Source of the DNA: Leptospira sp. B5-022 | GTDB lineage: Bacteria; Spirochaetota; Leptospiria; Leptospirales; Leptospiraceae | Assembly: GCF_000347035.1 (NCBI RefSeq) | Contig: NZ_ANIJ01000029.1 | Coordinates: 1 to 47,646 of the forward strand | Length of the DNA: 47,646 bases | Reading direction: 5' to 3' | Part shown: positions 17,843-29,494 of the stretch, one piece after another | Position numbering within the stretch: the first letter of the stretch is position 1 | Layout of the letters: every line of letters starts with the position of its first letter | Notes under the pieces: generated by a model | The model's input: the letters and a program-made list of their open reading frames with translations, nothing else | Database searches by the model: none | What the model was told of the DNA's origin: nothing | Translations under genes and position numbers: made by a program

Positions 17843-18190
17843 ATGTTTGAAAATTTAAAGAACGCATCCGAAATTTTCTCCAAGATGGGAGAAATGCGAG
17901 GTAAAATGGAAGAGATCAAAAAAAGGATCTCCAACCTGAGAGTGATGGGTGATGCAGGCGCAGGAATGGTCCAGGTTACTTCTACCGGGGACGGTTCTAT
18001 CGTGGATGTAAAGATCAATCGTGCGTTATTCGATTCAGAAGATAATAAAATGTTAGAAGATCTAGTAATGGCGGCAACCAACGACGCTATTCAAAAAGCA
18101 AAGCAGGCCGCCGAATACGAATTAAAATCGATCACGGGCGGAATAGATCTCTCTGAAATTTCCAAATTATTCGGCGGTAACCTTGGCTGA
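17843..18190 (+). CDS. YbaB/EbfC nucleoid-associated protein
   Basis: Small dimeric DNA-binding protein, 115 aa. The helical N-terminus ([20 protein letters not shown]) and the core with [20 protein letters not shown] followed by the [18 protein letters not shown] helix are typical of the family. It starts 10 nt after dnaX with AGGA as ribosome binding site, and its last codons overlap the recR start, so the three genes form one operon. Confidence 0.95.
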   Translation: MFENLKNASEIFSKMGEMRGKMEEIKKRISNLRVMGDAGAGMVQVTSTGDGSIVDVKINRALFDSEDNKMLEDLVMAATNDAIQKAKQAAEYELKSITGGIDLSEISKLFGGNLG

Positions 18191-18776
18191 ACATTTGATT
18201 GAAGGAATGGTAAATGCGCTTTCTTCCCTTCCAGGTATCGGAAGAAAAAGCGCTTACCGTATCAGTTTTCATTTATTGAGACAAGATCCTGCCGTTTTTA
18301 ACGGCTTCATCCAAAGTTTATCGGAAGTAAAGGGAAGGATCCGTTTTTGTTCCCGCTGCGGATCTTATTCTGAAGAAGAGATCTGCGATCTTTGCCTCTC
18401 CGAAAAAAGAGACAGCCATACAGTTTGTGTAGTAGAACAACCGGAAGACGTATTTTTCATAGAGAACACGGGAGAATTCAAAGGAAGATACCATGTGCTC
18501 AACGGAGTCATCTCTCCTTTAGAAGGAGTAGGACCTCAAGATCTCCGCATTCGAGAACTTTTAAATAGAATCGAACCCGAAGATCTAAAAGAAGTCTTAG
18601 TTGCGACCAACCCTACTTTAGAAGGGGATGCAACAGCGGATTATCTGAATCATCAATTAAAGAATTTTAATGTAACTGTTACTAGGATCGCTTACGGGAT
18701 CACAGTCGGTGGTTCCATAGAACTCGCGGACCAATACACGTTAGGTAGAGCGATCCGCTCACGACTCAAACTTTAG
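18183..18776 (+). CDS. recR: Recombination mediator RecR
   Basis: With RecF (39540-40637) and RecO it loads RecA at gapped DNA. 197 aa. A helix-hairpin-helix lies near residues 12-25 ([15 protein letters not shown]), a C4 zinc finger [16 protein letters not shown] follows, then a Toprim domain beginning [15 protein letters not shown] and a C-terminal Walker-like segment with [11 protein letters not shown]. The start is TTG, 8 nt inside the end of ybaB, with GGCGG upstream. Its stop overlaps the stop of the convergent barrel gene by 4 nt. Confidence 0.96.
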   Translation: MAEHLIEGMVNALSSLPGIGRKSAYRISFHLLRQDPAVFNGFIQSLSEVKGRIRFCSRCGSYSEEEICDLCLSEKRDSHTVCVVEQPEDVFFIENTGEFKGRYHVLNGVISPLEGVGPQDLRIRELLNRIEPEDLKEVLVATNPTLEGDATADYLNHQLKNFNVTVTRIAYGITVGGSIELADQYTLGRAIRSRLKL

Positions 18777-20344
18777 AACCTATGCTCCGCTGTGACGAAC
18801 AATTCTCTTAGGATTGTTCCCTGTGTCGTATCTAAATAAGCTTTCAATCCGTTACCTGCTACGAAATAGCCGGAACGTAAAAGTATCTGCATATCTCGAA
18901 ATGCACTCCATCTTAGATTTACGTTATATTCCTGACCGAAATAAGCTGAGGTGTGATAGAAGTTTTCCTCATTGTAAAATCTATTATTATCGATGAGAGG
19001 AGACTTGGTCCCGTACAATCTATAATATCCTAAAGTCAAAACCAAGGGTCCGGATAGAACGATATCCGTAAATATTCCGTACTCGTACAAACCGCTCATG
19101 TCTCTACCGGAAAATAATGCGTAACCTCCCGTAAAGTCGTTCGCAATATTAGAAAGAGAATATCCGGGGAACAAAGTTCGATAACCGTTCCCATGCAAGT
19201 TGGATCTGGTGCCATCCTTTTCGTAACCGGGTCGGCCGGTAGAACCGGAAATCATGGAAGTAATACTTATGGATTCATTATAGCGATAAGATAATTGTGT
19301 ATCAAAAAATCCTCCTTTGATCTTATACAAGTCGTACTTCTGTTGGATCTCATTACCATCGGCATCCCTGTATGGATTCAAAGATTTAACAGTTCCGTGA
19401 TTGTAAATACCGTGAATAGTCCATGTAAAATCTGAAAAATTAAATTCGTTAAATAAACCATGCCAGAACAATTGATTCGCGTCGCTGGTCCTGGAAACCA
19501 ATCCGTACACACCGTTCACGTCTTGAACATCCCTTAGGTTATCATCCAAATAAAAACTGTATAGTTCATGTTTTGCGTTATTAAAAAAACTCGTTTTGAT
19601 CTTATAAAAATAAACGTTGGAGCCTTGGTAATTTTTATCTGCAAACGTATTTCTGTCCAAGTCGGTGAGATTATTCTGTTTTGCTACAAACCAACCGCCT
19701 TCTATCGTAGTGTTCCAATCCCGGATATCCTTGGTTAAATTCACGCCTGTTCCCGGAACGAACACAACTCTTCCTTGTGCAGAGGTAAAAAGTTGTAAAC
19801 CAACTCTAGCAGTAAAACTTTTCTCCGGTAATTTAAAGTTTAGATATAAAAAGTTCGTCTGCATATTCACAGCAGAACTGAATGAGGCTTCTCCACCTTG
19901 ACCGGGCCCCACGTTAGAAGTCTGATTAACTCCTCTTCCCCCGAAAATAACGTCACCAATTTGAACACCCACCAACGCTTCGAAATATTTCGAAGTCGAA
20001 AAGTTCATATTCAATGTCATCCTAGTATCGTAATAGGTTGTATCTTCCTTTTGAGGACTGAGAGTACTTGGATAACCTTTCTGTCTAGCTGCTAGCTCAT
20101 TTTGGTACTTAGTCAGAGTGTCCTGATTGTATTGTTGTAGAAAATCCGATCGGTTGTAAGGTGTAACAGGCGTTTGTCTCGAAGTATAAATATCTCTTCC
20201 CAGACTAAATCCACGCACCCGGTAGTTCCCCTGAAAATCAATCTTTGTTTTTTCCTCTACTTCCTGAGCAGAAACAGAGAGGCCAAAAAGAACAAGGATA
20301 ACTAGGGCGAGAATTCGGATCTTTTGAGACGGAGAATCCAACAC
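18773..20344 (-). CDS. Outer-membrane beta-barrel protein (porin-like)
   Basis: 523 aa. A signal peptide (about 1-26, cut after VSAQ or just before) leads into a long series of alternating aromatic/hydrophobic strands with Asn/Asp/Gly-rich turns. The last residue is Phe (VTAEHRF), the classical signal for barrel insertion. The style resembles alginate-export/OprD-like large barrels, but no specific family was fixed. Its GTG start (20344) follows the solute-binding-protein stop by 3 nt, so the two are co-transcribed. This suggests outer-membrane uptake of the ligand the binding protein recognises, which is inference. Confidence 0.8.
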   Translation of the reverse strand: MLDSPSQKIRILALVILVLFGLSVSAQEVEEKTKIDFQGNYRVRGFSLGRDIYTSRQTPVTPYNRSDFLQQYNQDTLTKYQNELAARQKGYPSTLSPQKEDTTYYDTRMTLNMNFSTSKYFEALVGVQIGDVIFGGRGVNQTSNVGPGQGGEASFSSAVNMQTNFLYLNFKLPEKSFTARVGLQLFTSAQGRVVFVPGTGVNLTKDIRDWNTTIEGGWFVAKQNNLTDLDRNTFADKNYQGSNVYFYKIKTSFFNNAKHELYSFYLDDNLRDVQDVNGVYGLVSRTSDANQLFWHGLFNEFNFSDFTWTIHGIYNHGTVKSLNPYRDADGNEIQQKYDLYKIKGGFFDTQLSYRYNESISITSMISGSTGRPGYEKDGTRSNLHGNGYRTLFPGYSLSNIANDFTGGYALFSGRDMSGLYEYGIFTDIVLSGPLVLTLGYYRLYGTKSPLIDNNRFYNEENFYHTSAYFGQEYNVNLRWSAFRDMQILLRSGYFVAGNGLKAYLDTTQGTILRELFVTAEHRF

Positions 20345-20347
20345 GAA

Positions 20348-21205
20348 TTATTTTACCCAACCGCTTCCTAGAAAATATTTAGAACGGAGACTTTCGATCA
20401 CGCCTGTTCTTTTTAATTCTTTGATAAAGAAATTAAAATTGTCCGTAAAGACTAGATCGTTCAAAGGTAATGCGGCGCTAATATACTCATCCATAACCGG
20501 ATTCACTAGAGCTACATAGTTCGCTTTTAGACTAGGTTGTTTTTGTAATAATGATAGAATATATAAACTATCTGCTACGTAACAAATCACATTTCCTTTA
20601 GTCAAAGCGTCTATCGCGATTGAATCCGATAGATAGCTATAGATTTGGTTCTTACCAAATCTCCTCAAAAGATAATTATGATTTGTAGTATTGGATCTAA
20701 CTGAAAATGAAAGAGCATTCAGTACCGATAAATCTTCCAAAGATTTAAAAGTCCTAGTAGTTACTATACTACCTTCCGGCTCCGGGGGAAGGGAACGTTT
20801 ATTTACCAGACCGGCTGGAGTTGTAAGAAGATAAGGGTCCGAAAAGGTAACCGTTTTTCCGCGGCTCAAGTCCGTTGACATCCCAGCCATAGCAATGTCT
20901 ATCGTTCCTGCAGAGATCTCATCCGAAAATTGTCGAAAGGTTTTGAGAGGTTTCACTTTGAGCGCAACTCCCAAGTAATCAGCATATAGTTTTGCCAGTT
21001 CCATATCAAAACCCGGAAAACCTTCTTTCGGATCTTGGATATAGAAAGGTTCGTAGACACGATTGACCCCGACTACCAATTCCTTCTTGGAAAGGACAGA
21101 ATCCAACCTGGAGGGGATTGTTTTGGTTTGAGAATATAGGTCTATGGAGGTAAAAAGGACAATTGCCGAAAGAATTGCCGACTGAAACTGCTCCCGCATT
21201 TTCAT
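20348..21205 (-). CDS. Periplasmic solute-binding protein, family 3
   Basis: 285 aa. The signal peptide ends near DLYSQ. The mature sequence has the family-3 (amino-acid/polar ligand) fold: [58 protein letters not shown] and [15 protein letters not shown]. The usual DMELA and MSxTxxR segments are well preserved. No ABC permease or ATPase gene lies next to it, and no lipobox is visible, so it may act with transporters elsewhere or as a periplasmic sensor or enzyme of the same fold (for example cyclohexadienyl dehydratase). It is first of a two-gene unit with the barrel protein. Confidence 0.85.
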   Translation of the reverse strand: MKMREQFQSAILSAIVLFTSIDLYSQTKTIPSRLDSVLSKKELVVGVNRVYEPFYIQDPKEGFPGFDMELAKLYADYLGVALKVKPLKTFRQFSDEISAGTIDIAMAGMSTDLSRGKTVTFSDPYLLTTPAGLVNKRSLPPEPEGSIVTTRTFKSLEDLSVLNALSFSVRSNTTNHNYLLRRFGKNQIYSYLSDSIAIDALTKGNVICYVADSLYILSLLQKQPSLKANYVALVNPVMDEYISAALPLNDLVFTDNFNFFIKELKRTGVIESLRSKYFLGSGWVK

Positions 21206-21252
21206 GATACCTATGTTATCGGCATCTTCCGGTTGTTAAAGGAATTTTTAGT

Positions 21253-22533
21253 CTATTCTAATATTTGAAATTCGGTTCTGCGATTTTTGCGGTCCATTTC
21301 CGGGCTTTTTTCCGGATAAATCGGTTCCTTACTTCCCTTGCCGTCTGTGGTAAACCTACCGGATGAAATTCCTTTTTTGACCAAGTAATCTTTCACCGCT
21401 GCAGCCCGATTACGACTTAATTCCAAATTGTCGCTCGGATCTCCGTGTAAATCCGTATGTCCGGTAATTTTCAATTTTATGGAAGGATTTTCATTTAAGA
21501 AAGAGACCAATCTGTCTAAAATTTCAAAAGATTTTTCTTCTATCTCAAAAGAACCTGTTCGGAAGTGAATCGATTCCAAAGAGATCTTTTTGTTCTTCTT
21601 CAATTCTTCCCATTCACTCGCTGAAAATTCGTAAATATCGTAATTGCCACCCTCTTTCACTAGTCTACAAAAGTATGCATTTTTGCCGTCAGGAGTTTCC
21701 GTGTAGAATGCTTCGTCGCCTGGAGAGTTGATAAGAGGTCCTAGGTTAACTGCAGCGGAGAAGGTCCCGTCTTCCTTGATCTCTACTTTATAAATATCTA
21801 ATCCACCGTAACCACCCGGACGATTGGAGGAAAAATACAAATACTTACTGTCTCTACTCAATGTGGCAGCGATCTCCGCATATTCGGTATTAACAGGACT
21901 TTCCATTCGGATCGCTTTTTTCCAAGAACCATTCTTATATTCTGAAATATAAATATCGGACTCTGCTACTTTTCCGAAAGGATAACGAGTAAAGAATAGG
22001 TAGCTACCGGCTAAAAATGGATTCTCTTCTATTGCAGGAGTGTTCACTTCTTGAGGAAGTCTGGTCACTTTGTCCCAAGCGCCGTCTTTCAAGGTGGCGA
22101 AGTAAAGGTCTCTAGAAACTCCGATCTTACCGTTCCCTAATTTAAACTCTATACTTCCGTCTCGATTAGAGGAAAAGATGATTGCTTTTTCATTCTCTAT
22201 AACGAAGGGACTTTGATCGTCGAATTGGGAATTTAATTCGGAAATTTCTTCGCCAGCAGCCCAACCGTCTTTGGTTTTTACGGATTTATAAAGATCCGAA
22301 TAATTTGAATTTTTACGTTTAGAATAATAATATAAAGTATTTCCATCTTCCGATAGGCTTATTCCGAATTCATTTAGAGAAGTGTTAATCTCTCCTTTTA
22401 TAGGGGCAACTTTCCCTTTCATGGGCGAATCTTCCGCCCCTGATACGGAAAATCCTGCAAATACAAAATAACAAAATAAGATAGAGACGGTCTTAAAAAA
22501 TGGTGAGGATTGAGTATGGGTATCGGAAGCCAT
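21253..22533 (-). CDS. OmpA-family protein with WD40-like (PD40) repeats
   Basis: 426 aa with a signal peptide (to about residue 33). The middle carries repeated PD40 blades: [28 protein letters not shown] and [21 protein letters not shown]. The C-terminus is an OmpA-like peptidoglycan-binding domain with [34 protein letters not shown] and the closing NRRTEF. Such PD40-OmpA proteins anchor outer-membrane or periplasmic structures to the wall. No lipobox is evident. It is transcribed in the same direction as its neighbours but separated by 47 bp from the binding protein and 53 bp from serS. Confidence 0.88.
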   Translation of the reverse strand: MASDTHTQSSPFFKTVSILFCYFVFAGFSVSGAEDSPMKGKVAPIKGEINTSLNEFGISLSEDGNTLYYYSKRKNSNYSDLYKSVKTKDGWAAGEEISELNSQFDDQSPFVIENEKAIIFSSNRDGSIEFKLGNGKIGVSRDLYFATLKDGAWDKVTRLPQEVNTPAIEENPFLAGSYLFFTRYPFGKVAESDIYISEYKNGSWKKAIRMESPVNTEYAEIAATLSRDSKYLYFSSNRPGGYGGLDIYKVEIKEDGTFSAAVNLGPLINSPGDEAFYTETPDGKNAYFCRLVKEGGNYDIYEFSASEWEELKKNKKISLESIHFRTGSFEIEEKSFEILDRLVSFLNENPSIKLKITGHTDLHGDPSDNLELSRNRAAAVKDYLVKKGISSGRFTTDGKGSKEPIYPEKSPEMDRKNRRTEFQILE

Positions 22534-22586
22534 ACTCTAACTATCTGTCTTTTAGGAAAAAACCTGATACTTTTTCGTAGAAAAAA

Positions 22587-23840
22587 TCAGAGATATTTAT
22601 TCAAAACATCAGGGAACTCGATTGTTCCATCTTCTTTTTGATACGTCTCCATTACGGCTGCCAAGGTCCTTCCGATCGCTAAACCGGAACCATTCAATGT
22701 ATGGACCAATTGATTTTTGCCTTCTTTTGATTTGTAACGGATCTTACCACGTCGTGCCTGAAAATCTTTGAAGTTAGAAACGGAAGAAATTTCCATCCAA
22801 CGATCCAAACCGGGCATCCAAACTTCCAAATCGTACGTTTTGGAAGAAGCAGCCGAAATATCTCCGCTGCATAATAACATCACTCTGTATCGGATCCCTA
22901 ATTTTTTCAGGATATTCTCCGCGTGTGAGAGCATCTTTTTATGTTCTTCTTCTGAGTCTTCCGGACGAGCAAATTTCACGAGTTCCACTTTTTGGAATTG
23001 GTGAACACGAACTAGACCTCTCGTATCTTTTCCGTAAGAACCTGCTTCTCTTCTAAAACAAGAGGTATGGGCAGTTATGGAGATGGGTAGTGAATTTTCC
23101 GGAATGATCTCATCCCGGTATAAATTCGTTAACGGAACTTCCGCCGTTGGAATTAGATTGAGTTCATCTCTCTCTAAGCGATAGTACTCATCCTTGAATT
23201 TTGGATACTGCCCTGTAGTAGTCATACATTCGTCGTTTACCATGACCGGCACCCAAACTTCCGTATAACCATGGTCAGTGGTATGAGTTTCTAGCATAAA
23301 ATTCGCAAGCGCTCTTTCCAGTTTAGCGCCCATGCCAAAATAAGTGTAAGCTCTCGCGCCGGCAAGTTTTGTTCCCTTTTCGAAATTAAACCAACCTAAG
23401 GCTTCTCCCAACTCAAAATGAGGTTTTGGCTTAAATTTGTAATCGCGGACTTCTCCCACTTCATACAAAATTTTATTATCGTGCTCGTTCTTACCGACAG
23501 GAACGTCTTTATCCAGAATATTAGGAAGACCTAAATTAATTTCGAGCAGCTTGGATTCGAGAGATTCCAGATCATCTTCTATCTTTTTGATCTTATCTCC
23601 AATCTCTTTTACTGCGGCGGAAGCGGTTGCAATATCTCCCCCAGCTTGTTTTACTTTTCCGATTTCCTTACTTGCCTTGTTCCTTTCTTCACGGAATACA
23701 TCCGCTTCCTTTTGGAGAACTTTTCTTTTTTGGATGATCTCGGCAAGTTGATCCAAAACTGCAATGTCCTTAAAACCTCTTAATTCCAGATTGGATTTTA
23801 ATTCTTCCGTATTGTCCGTAATATATTTCAGATCAATCAT
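22587..23840 (-). CDS. serS: Seryl-tRNA synthetase
   Basis: Charges tRNA-Ser; class II synthetase, 417 aa, standard length. The N-terminal long coiled-coil arm (about residues 28-105) is visible. Class II motif 2 appears as [20 protein letters not shown] and motif 3 as [19 protein letters not shown]. It overlaps the tatD stop by 8 nt, so it is translated from the tatD message. Confidence 0.97.
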   Translation of the reverse strand: MIDLKYITDNTEELKSNLELRGFKDIAVLDQLAEIIQKRKVLQKEADVFREERNKASKEIGKVKQAGGDIATASAAVKEIGDKIKKIEDDLESLESKLLEINLGLPNILDKDVPVGKNEHDNKILYEVGEVRDYKFKPKPHFELGEALGWFNFEKGTKLAGARAYTYFGMGAKLERALANFMLETHTTDHGYTEVWVPVMVNDECMTTTGQYPKFKDEYYRLERDELNLIPTAEVPLTNLYRDEIIPENSLPISITAHTSCFRREAGSYGKDTRGLVRVHQFQKVELVKFARPEDSEEEHKKMLSHAENILKKLGIRYRVMLLCSGDISAASSKTYDLEVWMPGLDRWMEISSVSNFKDFQARRGKIRYKSKEGKNQLVHTLNGSGLAIGRTLAAVMETYQKEDGTIEFPDVLNKYL

Positions 23841-24639
23841 GATGATACGCCTTCCTTTGCGTGAATTTTAAGGAATTATTATACAAAGTTTTTTCAACCT
23901 GCGCATTGGATTCTTTTCTGAGTGAGAACATTTTCTCTAAAACGAATTTCGTATAAGAAGGTTCGTTCCGTTTTCCTCGGAAAGGAGGTGGTGCAAGAAA
24001 TGGTGCATCCGTTTCAATCAGCATACTTTCCAAAGGAAGTTTTTCTGCGGCTTCTTGGATATCTCTTGCATTCTTAAAAGCAACTATCCCCGAAAAAGAA
24101 ATATAATATCCCAGATCCACTAACTGCTTCGCTGTCGGATAATCGTAAGTAAAACAATGGATCACTCCGAAAGCCTTATCCCTATGTTCCTTTAAAATAG
24201 AAACCGTATCTTCTGCCGCATCTCTGGAATGGATGACTACCGGAAGAGAATATCGAGAAGACGCTTCTAAAAAAGAATGCAGCACATCCGCCTGATACGC
24301 TTTAGTCGATGCATCGTGATAATAGTCCAATCCGATCTCTCCAATCGCGGATAACTTTCGGTCCGTCACATTTTCTTTGACTAGTGTCAAAATTTCTTCT
24401 TTTTTAGGAAATTCATGAGTCTCTGTCGGATGGCAGCCGATCGAATAAAATATTTCGATCTCTTCATCTGAAAATTTTTCAGATAAACCTTTCGCCCTAA
24501 TCGAACTCTCAAGGTCGATCCCGATTTGGACGATCTTTTTTATACCGGATTCTTTTGCATTTTTTAGAGATTCTGCAATATCCTGCCCTTGCTCTTGTAT
24601 TATATCTAAGTGGCAGTGAGTGTCTATGATGGAGTACAT
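23833..24639 (-). CDS. TatD-family metal-dependent hydrolase (DNase)
   Basis: TIM-barrel metal hydrolase, 268 aa. Metal-ligand motifs are all present: DTHCHLD (6-12), [27 protein letters not shown] and the C-terminal ETDAPFLAP followed by [10 protein letters not shown]. The family includes TatD/YcfH DNases and D-aminoacyl-tRNA deacylase-like members; the exact substrate is not known. No Shine-Dalgarno precedes the ATG. It is first gene of a tatD-serS pair. Confidence 0.92.
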   Translation of the reverse strand: MYSIIDTHCHLDIIQEQGQDIAESLKNAKESGIKKIVQIGIDLESSIRAKGLSEKFSDEEIEIFYSIGCHPTETHEFPKKEEILTLVKENVTDRKLSAIGEIGLDYYHDASTKAYQADVLHSFLEASSRYSLPVVIHSRDAAEDTVSILKEHRDKAFGVIHCFTYDYPTAKQLVDLGYYISFSGIVAFKNARDIQEAAEKLPLESMLIETDAPFLAPPPFRGKRNEPSYTKFVLEKMFSLRKESNAQVEKTLYNNSLKFTQRKAYHHD

Positions 24640-24743
24640 ATGAAAACGGCTTTTAAAAGGCAGTTTTCGCGATTTGTATTGACTGAAAAGATAAATTTTT
24701 AGAATCCTTACAGCATAATAACGGAACGGGGAAACTCGTTGGT

Positions 24744-25742
24744 TTGGGACATAATAGCTTGAATCTTAAATCCTACCTTGCACTACTTTATTATAGGCTC
24801 AGATATAAATACCAAGATCTGAAGCTTAAGTTAGATATCAAAATCGCAAATTGGAATAAGAAAGGTAAAGAACGTCTCACCGTCATGGTGATTCCCCACT
24901 CCGAACAAAAGACGATCAACTTTCATATCTCTTACAGAGCGATCACCATCTTTATCGGAACAATTTTGGTCCTTCTTCTTATCAGTTCTATCAATGTTCT
25001 TAGTCACTCAGGATCCATTCACCAGTTGACTGAGCTGAACTTATCCAACCAGGACTTCATTCGTCAGTCTGCAAAAATGAAGGAAGAGATCGATAGTCTT
25101 CACGAGCATGTCGAATACTACCACAATCATGTGGGAGCACTTTACGGAAGACTGACAGGAGACAATTCCAAAGTTGCAAAAGGAATCGGCGGGGCTGAAA
25201 AACTTGCTCTCGGTTCCGATAAGAATCCAGCCCCTGGAGCGGAAGTATTCCGATTAAAAGAAGACGTTCACAATCTCAAGGTAGCGAACGAACTTACGCA
25301 AGAGATCATAAGCATATTAAAAAAACGTAAAAATCTAATTCGCCAAACCCCGTCCATTTGGCCGGTAAAAGGATATGTTCTTTACCCTTACGGAGAATAT
25401 TTGAATCCGATTACGGCTCGTAGAGACTTCAACAACGGATTGGATATCGGGGCTTTCCCAGGATCGGAAGTAGTTGCGACCGCACCCGGAACAGTTTATG
25501 AGATAGGATACACTCGTAACACCGGCTATTTTGTAAAAGTTGCTCATAAATTCGGTTGGAAAACGATTTACTCGAATTTGGATCGTGTAAAAGTGAAAGC
25601 GAATCAGCAAATTTCCAAAAACGAAGTATTAGGTTTCGTTGGAAAATCGGAAAACAGCCCTCAGTACAGTCTTCATTATGAAATTCATGTGGGTACCAGA
25701 GCGATCGATCCTTTTGCATTCTTGAACCAGATCCAAGACTGA
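24744..25742 (+). CDS. Membrane-anchored, degenerate M23 (LytM-like) protein
   Basis: 332 aa. A cytoplasmic N-terminus, one transmembrane helix (about 66-83), periplasmic coiled-coil segments (about 93-128 and 165-195) and a C-terminal M23 domain. In active M23 peptidases the metal and catalytic residues are HxxxD, the His of YxHL, and HxH. Here these read N230xxxD234, YSNL (N278) and S309-L-H311, so three of the four His are replaced. The domain is therefore probably not a peptidase but a regulator or scaffold, as for EnvC/NlpD-type proteins. The start is TTG. Its stop overlaps the bactofilin ATG by 1 nt (TGATG), matching the known M23-bactofilin gene pairs that set cell shape. Confidence 0.88.
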   Translation: MGHNSLNLKSYLALLYYRLRYKYQDLKLKLDIKIANWNKKGKERLTVMVIPHSEQKTINFHISYRAITIFIGTILVLLLISSINVLSHSGSIHQLTELNLSNQDFIRQSAKMKEEIDSLHEHVEYYHNHVGALYGRLTGDNSKVAKGIGGAEKLALGSDKNPAPGAEVFRLKEDVHNLKVANELTQEIISILKKRKNLIRQTPSIWPVKGYVLYPYGEYLNPITARRDFNNGLDIGAFPGSEVVATAPGTVYEIGYTRNTGYFVKVAHKFGWKTIYSNLDRVKVKANQQISKNEVLGFVGKSENSPQYSLHYEIHVGTRAIDPFAFLNQIQD

Positions 25743-26089
25743 TGGCCCATACAGAAGAGCAATTAGCGGTAAATAGTATCATCGGCGAAGGCGCCGAATT
25801 TAGCGGAGACTTCAAACTTTCCGGGCTTCTACGTATTGACGGTATTTTTAGGGGAACCATAAAAACCGATGGAAAAGTCCTAATCGGAAAGACCGGAATC
25901 GTCGATACGGATATTAAAGCTCGTATTGTCGTCGCCGGCGGTGAAATTAATGGGAATATATTCGCGTCGGAACGAGTGACTCTACTCGCTAGCTGCCGTA
26001 TGAAAGGTGACATCATCACTCCAAAGGTAGTTATGGAAGAGGGAGTACAATTCGAGGGAAATTGTAAGATTAACCCGACCACTCATTGA
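25742..26089 (+). CDS. Bactofilin
   Basis: A cytoskeletal polymer protein of 115 aa with the right-handed beta-helix repeat pattern: GAEFSGDFKLSGLLRIDGIF, GTIKTDGKVLIGKTG, KARIVVAGGEINGNIFAS and CRMKGDIITPKVVMEEG. Short flexible ends flank the core. Bactofilins in helical bacteria (including Leptospira and Helicobacter) influence cell curvature and helical pitch. It is translationally coupled on both sides, to the degenerate M23 gene (1 nt) and to DUF327 (4 nt), so the three products are made in linked amounts. Confidence 0.95.
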   Translation: MAHTEEQLAVNSIIGEGAEFSGDFKLSGLLRIDGIFRGTIKTDGKVLIGKTGIVDTDIKARIVVAGGEINGNIFASERVTLLASCRMKGDIITPKVVMEEGVQFEGNCKINPTTH

Positions 26090-26592
26090 AGATCCAATCT
26101 CAACAAAAAGACCCTCGAACTGAATCACGTAGAAAAAGAGACTTCGGACTTTCCCTAAGTTCTTCCTTATACCAACCTGTTCCAAGTTCCGTATCCGATT
26201 CCCAAATACCGGATTCGAAAAGTGAATTTTTCGACTTAGTCGAACATCTTCTTCCCTATAACCAGGAAAGAACGAGAGATCTAAATTCTTTGCTTAGAGA
26301 TCTTCCAGATGCTGAGAGAAATTTTTTAAAATCTCCAACGTATGCAAATCTGGAAGTTTACAAAAGGATCGTTCAGGGTATTTTAAAAGAAGTCATGGAT
26401 AGAAATACAAGTTTGGAAACTTTGCGAACCAGGGCGAGAGGCGGTTCCGAGAAAGTTTACCAAGTAGTTCAGATCGTAGACGATAAGATCCAAACTCTAG
26501 CGGACTTCATCATTCATCCTGAAAATTCTACCTTTGACCTGATGAAAAGAATGGAAGATATTCGCGGTTTATTAGTAGATCTAATGAATTAA
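26086..26592 (+). CDS. DUF327 (YaaR-like) protein
   Basis: 168 aa, helical and hydrophilic. The first 40 residues are Ser/Pro/Arg-rich and disordered; the rest resembles DUF327/YaaR (for example FLKSPTYANLEVYKRIVQGI and KVYQVVQIVDDKIQTLAD). Function unknown. The TTG start overlaps the bactofilin stop (TTGA), making translational coupling likely and suggesting a link to the cytoskeletal system. Its stop overlaps that of the convergent thioesterase gene by 4 nt. Confidence 0.8.
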   Translation: MKIQSQQKDPRTESRRKRDFGLSLSSSLYQPVPSSVSDSQIPDSKSEFFDLVEHLLPYNQERTRDLNSLLRDLPDAERNFLKSPTYANLEVYKRIVQGILKEVMDRNTSLETLRTRARGGSEKVYQVVQIVDDKIQTLADFIIHPENSTFDLMKRMEDIRGLLVDLMN

Positions 26593-27014
26593 GATCGGGA
26601 TTTAGAACTTAAGTTCTTAAACACTTCCGGAAGTTTTGCCGGTTTTCTGGATTCCAATTGTAAAAACGCCCAGGTCAATTCTCCCGTACAAACCAAACTA
26701 TTATCGGTTAATTTGCGAACCTGTATATTCCATTGGATGCTGGCAGGTTTGATCTCTCCCGCCTTCACATAGATTTTTAGTTCTTCGTCGAATCTTGCAG
26801 GAGATTTATATTCGATCAGAGCGCGAGTGACTACAAAGTCGAGGCCATTCTTCTCTAACTCACCCATATAATCGTACTTTAAATATCTCATGTACTCATT
26901 CAGAGCCGTATCGAAATAGGTTAGATAATGTGCATTAAATACTACCGCTTGTGCATCGATCTCCGAATAACGCACTCTTAGAATATAAAAAAATTCCGAT
27001 TCGTCAGAAGGCAT
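26589..27014 (-). CDS. Acyl-CoA thioesterase, 4HBT/YbgC-like hotdog fold
   Basis: 141 aa hotdog-fold protein. The N-terminal signature VRYSEIDAQAVVFNAHYLTY corresponds to the YbgC motif VRYxDTDxxGVVYHxxYL, with the catalytic Asp kept and Asn in place of the usual His. The remainder (ARFDEELKIYVKAG, VCTGELTWAFL) follows the family strand order. Likely hydrolyses a short-chain or aromatic acyl-CoA; the substrate is unknown. It precedes parB's 3' end by 70 bp on the same strand but is probably an independent gene. Confidence 0.83.
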   Translation of the reverse strand: MPSDESEFFYILRVRYSEIDAQAVVFNAHYLTYFDTALNEYMRYLKYDYMGELEKNGLDFVVTRALIEYKSPARFDEELKIYVKAGEIKPASIQWNIQVRKLTDNSLVCTGELTWAFLQLESRKPAKLPEVFKNLSSKSRS

Positions 27015-27084
27015 AGATGATATTCGTTCTGCTGCTCAAACCAGCCATTAATTTATTCTCAAGCAAACAAAGTATTTATACAGG

Positions 27085-27966
27085 TTATAGGCCCAAAGCG
27101 TCTAAAACTTTTTGCAGAGCATCCAAACTCGGATACGCGATGCTAAGTTTTCCTTTTCCAGAGGAAGAATTATGAGTGATATCGACTTTCATAGAATATT
27201 TTTTACGGAACTTATTCTCAAGCTCTACGATATCCACTTCTTTACGTTTGGATTTTTTCTTTTCTCTGACTGGTGCTTCTTCCGTTAGATTTGCTACAAT
27301 GTCTTCTACCTGTCTAACCGTGAGACCTTTCTCAGCAATTTGATACGCAAGCTGCTCCGATTTTTTACGATCAGCAATTGAAAGTAGCGGTCTTGCATGA
27401 CCTTCGGATATTCTTCCGTTCTTTACCAGATCCATAACGGAATCAGGCAATTGTAAAAGACGAATTAAATTGGAAACTGTGGCTCTATTTTTACCGACGC
27501 GAGATGCGATATCGGTAATCTTTAATCCTGATTTTTCGGAGAGAGTCTTGTAAGCTAAGGCTTCTTCGATCGGGTTTAGATTTTCTCTTTGAATATTTTC
27601 AATAAGAGCCATTTCCAAAGTTTGTTGGACATTGGCCTTTTTAACAACGACCGGAATTTTCATGAAGCCTGCGATTTTACACGCGCGGTATCTTCTTTCT
27701 CCGGAGATGATCTCGTATCCGGAACCGGTATCTTTTACTACGATAGGTTGGATGACTCCATGCGCCTTGATTGTCTCCGCAAGTTCGCGCAAAGAGTCTT
27801 CGTTAAAAGTTCGTCTGGGTTGATCGGGATTCGGACGGATCTCGGAAAGTTTTACTTCTTTGAGTGAACCTTCTCCTCCCGCTTCTTTGAAAGATCTTTC
27901 TTCCGAAACAGGGATTAAATTTCCGAGTCCCCTTCCTAATGCTTTCGGTTTTGCGCTAGCACTCAT
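27085..27966 (-). CDS. parB: Chromosome-partitioning protein ParB
   Basis: 293 aa. Binds parS and spreads as a CTP-dependent clamp. The N-terminal CTPase domain has the GERRYRA box after [11 protein letters not shown] central helix-turn-helix is at [20 protein letters not shown], followed by [15 protein letters not shown] Lys/Arg-rich linker (EKKKSKRKE) leads to the C-terminal dimer domain with a long Leu-rich end. The start overlaps the parA stop (TAATG). Two parS sites lie about 4-4.5 kb upstream, at 32017 and 32447. Confidence 0.97.
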   Translation of the reverse strand: MSASAKPKALGRGLGNLIPVSEERSFKEAGGEGSLKEVKLSEIRPNPDQPRRTFNEDSLRELAETIKAHGVIQPIVVKDTGSGYEIISGERRYRACKIAGFMKIPVVVKKANVQQTLEMALIENIQRENLNPIEEALAYKTLSEKSGLKITDIASRVGKNRATVSNLIRLLQLPDSVMDLVKNGRISEGHARPLLSIADRKKSEQLAYQIAEKGLTVRQVEDIVANLTEEAPVREKKKSKRKEVDIVELENKFRKKYSMKVDITHNSSSGKGKLSIAYPSLDALQKVLDALGL

Positions 27967-28704
27967 TAATTTTTACCGGCGACTTCTAACGCGAGACTTC
28001 TGTAACTTTGAGCTCCGATCCCTTCCGGATCATAAGAAAGAATGGACTTACCGAAAGAAGGGGCTTCCGAAAGTTTAATGTTCCTTGGGATAACCGTAGT
28101 ATATACTTTCTCTTTAAAATAAGACTTAACATCTTCTGCAACTTGTTGCGCAAGATTGGTTCTCTTATCGAACATCGTAAGCAATACACCTTCGAGTTCG
28201 AGAGAAGGATTTAATTTTTCCTGAACTAATGAGATGATCTTCATTAACTGAGTCAATCCTTCCAAAGCAAAATATTCCGTTTGGAGAGTGATCATCACAC
28301 TATCAGCCGCAGACAATGCATTGATGGTAAGAACACCAAGAGAAGGAGGACAGTCGATCAGGATATAATCGTACTCGGTTCTCAAATGACCGATCGCATT
28401 TTTTAAACGAAACTCACGATTTTCTTCGCCCAATAAGTCGGCTTCTGCGCCCGACAAATTGATATTGGAAGGAATGATATGAAGGTTTTCGATATCGGTC
28501 CTTTTGATACATTCCGCTGCCGAAGATTCTCCGATCAAAAGTTCATAAGAAGTGTTTTGGAGAGTGTTGATCTCAAATCCTAAACCGGATCCTGAGTTAC
28601 CTTGCGGATCAAAATCTACGATCAGTACTTTTTTGCCGATCGCAGCTAGATTTGCCGCAAGATTGATGGAGGTAGTAGTCTTTCCTACGCCGCCTTTTTG
28701 ATTA

Positions 28705-28727
<23 letters not shown>
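27966..28727 (-). CDS. parA: Chromosome-partitioning ATPase ParA (Soj)
   Basis: 253 aa, P-loop ATPase that forms a gradient on the nucleoid and moves the ParB-parS complex. The deviant Walker [11 protein letters not shown] is at about residues 10-19, Walker A' [10 protein letters not shown] follows near 39, and Walker B is LIDCPPSLG. It has no extra N-terminal helix-turn-helix, as usual for chromosomal Soj-type proteins. The start lies 23 nt inside the 3' end of rsmG, and the gene is coupled to parB. Confidence 0.97.
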
Positions 28728-29493
<766 letters not shown>

Positions 29494-29494
29494 T

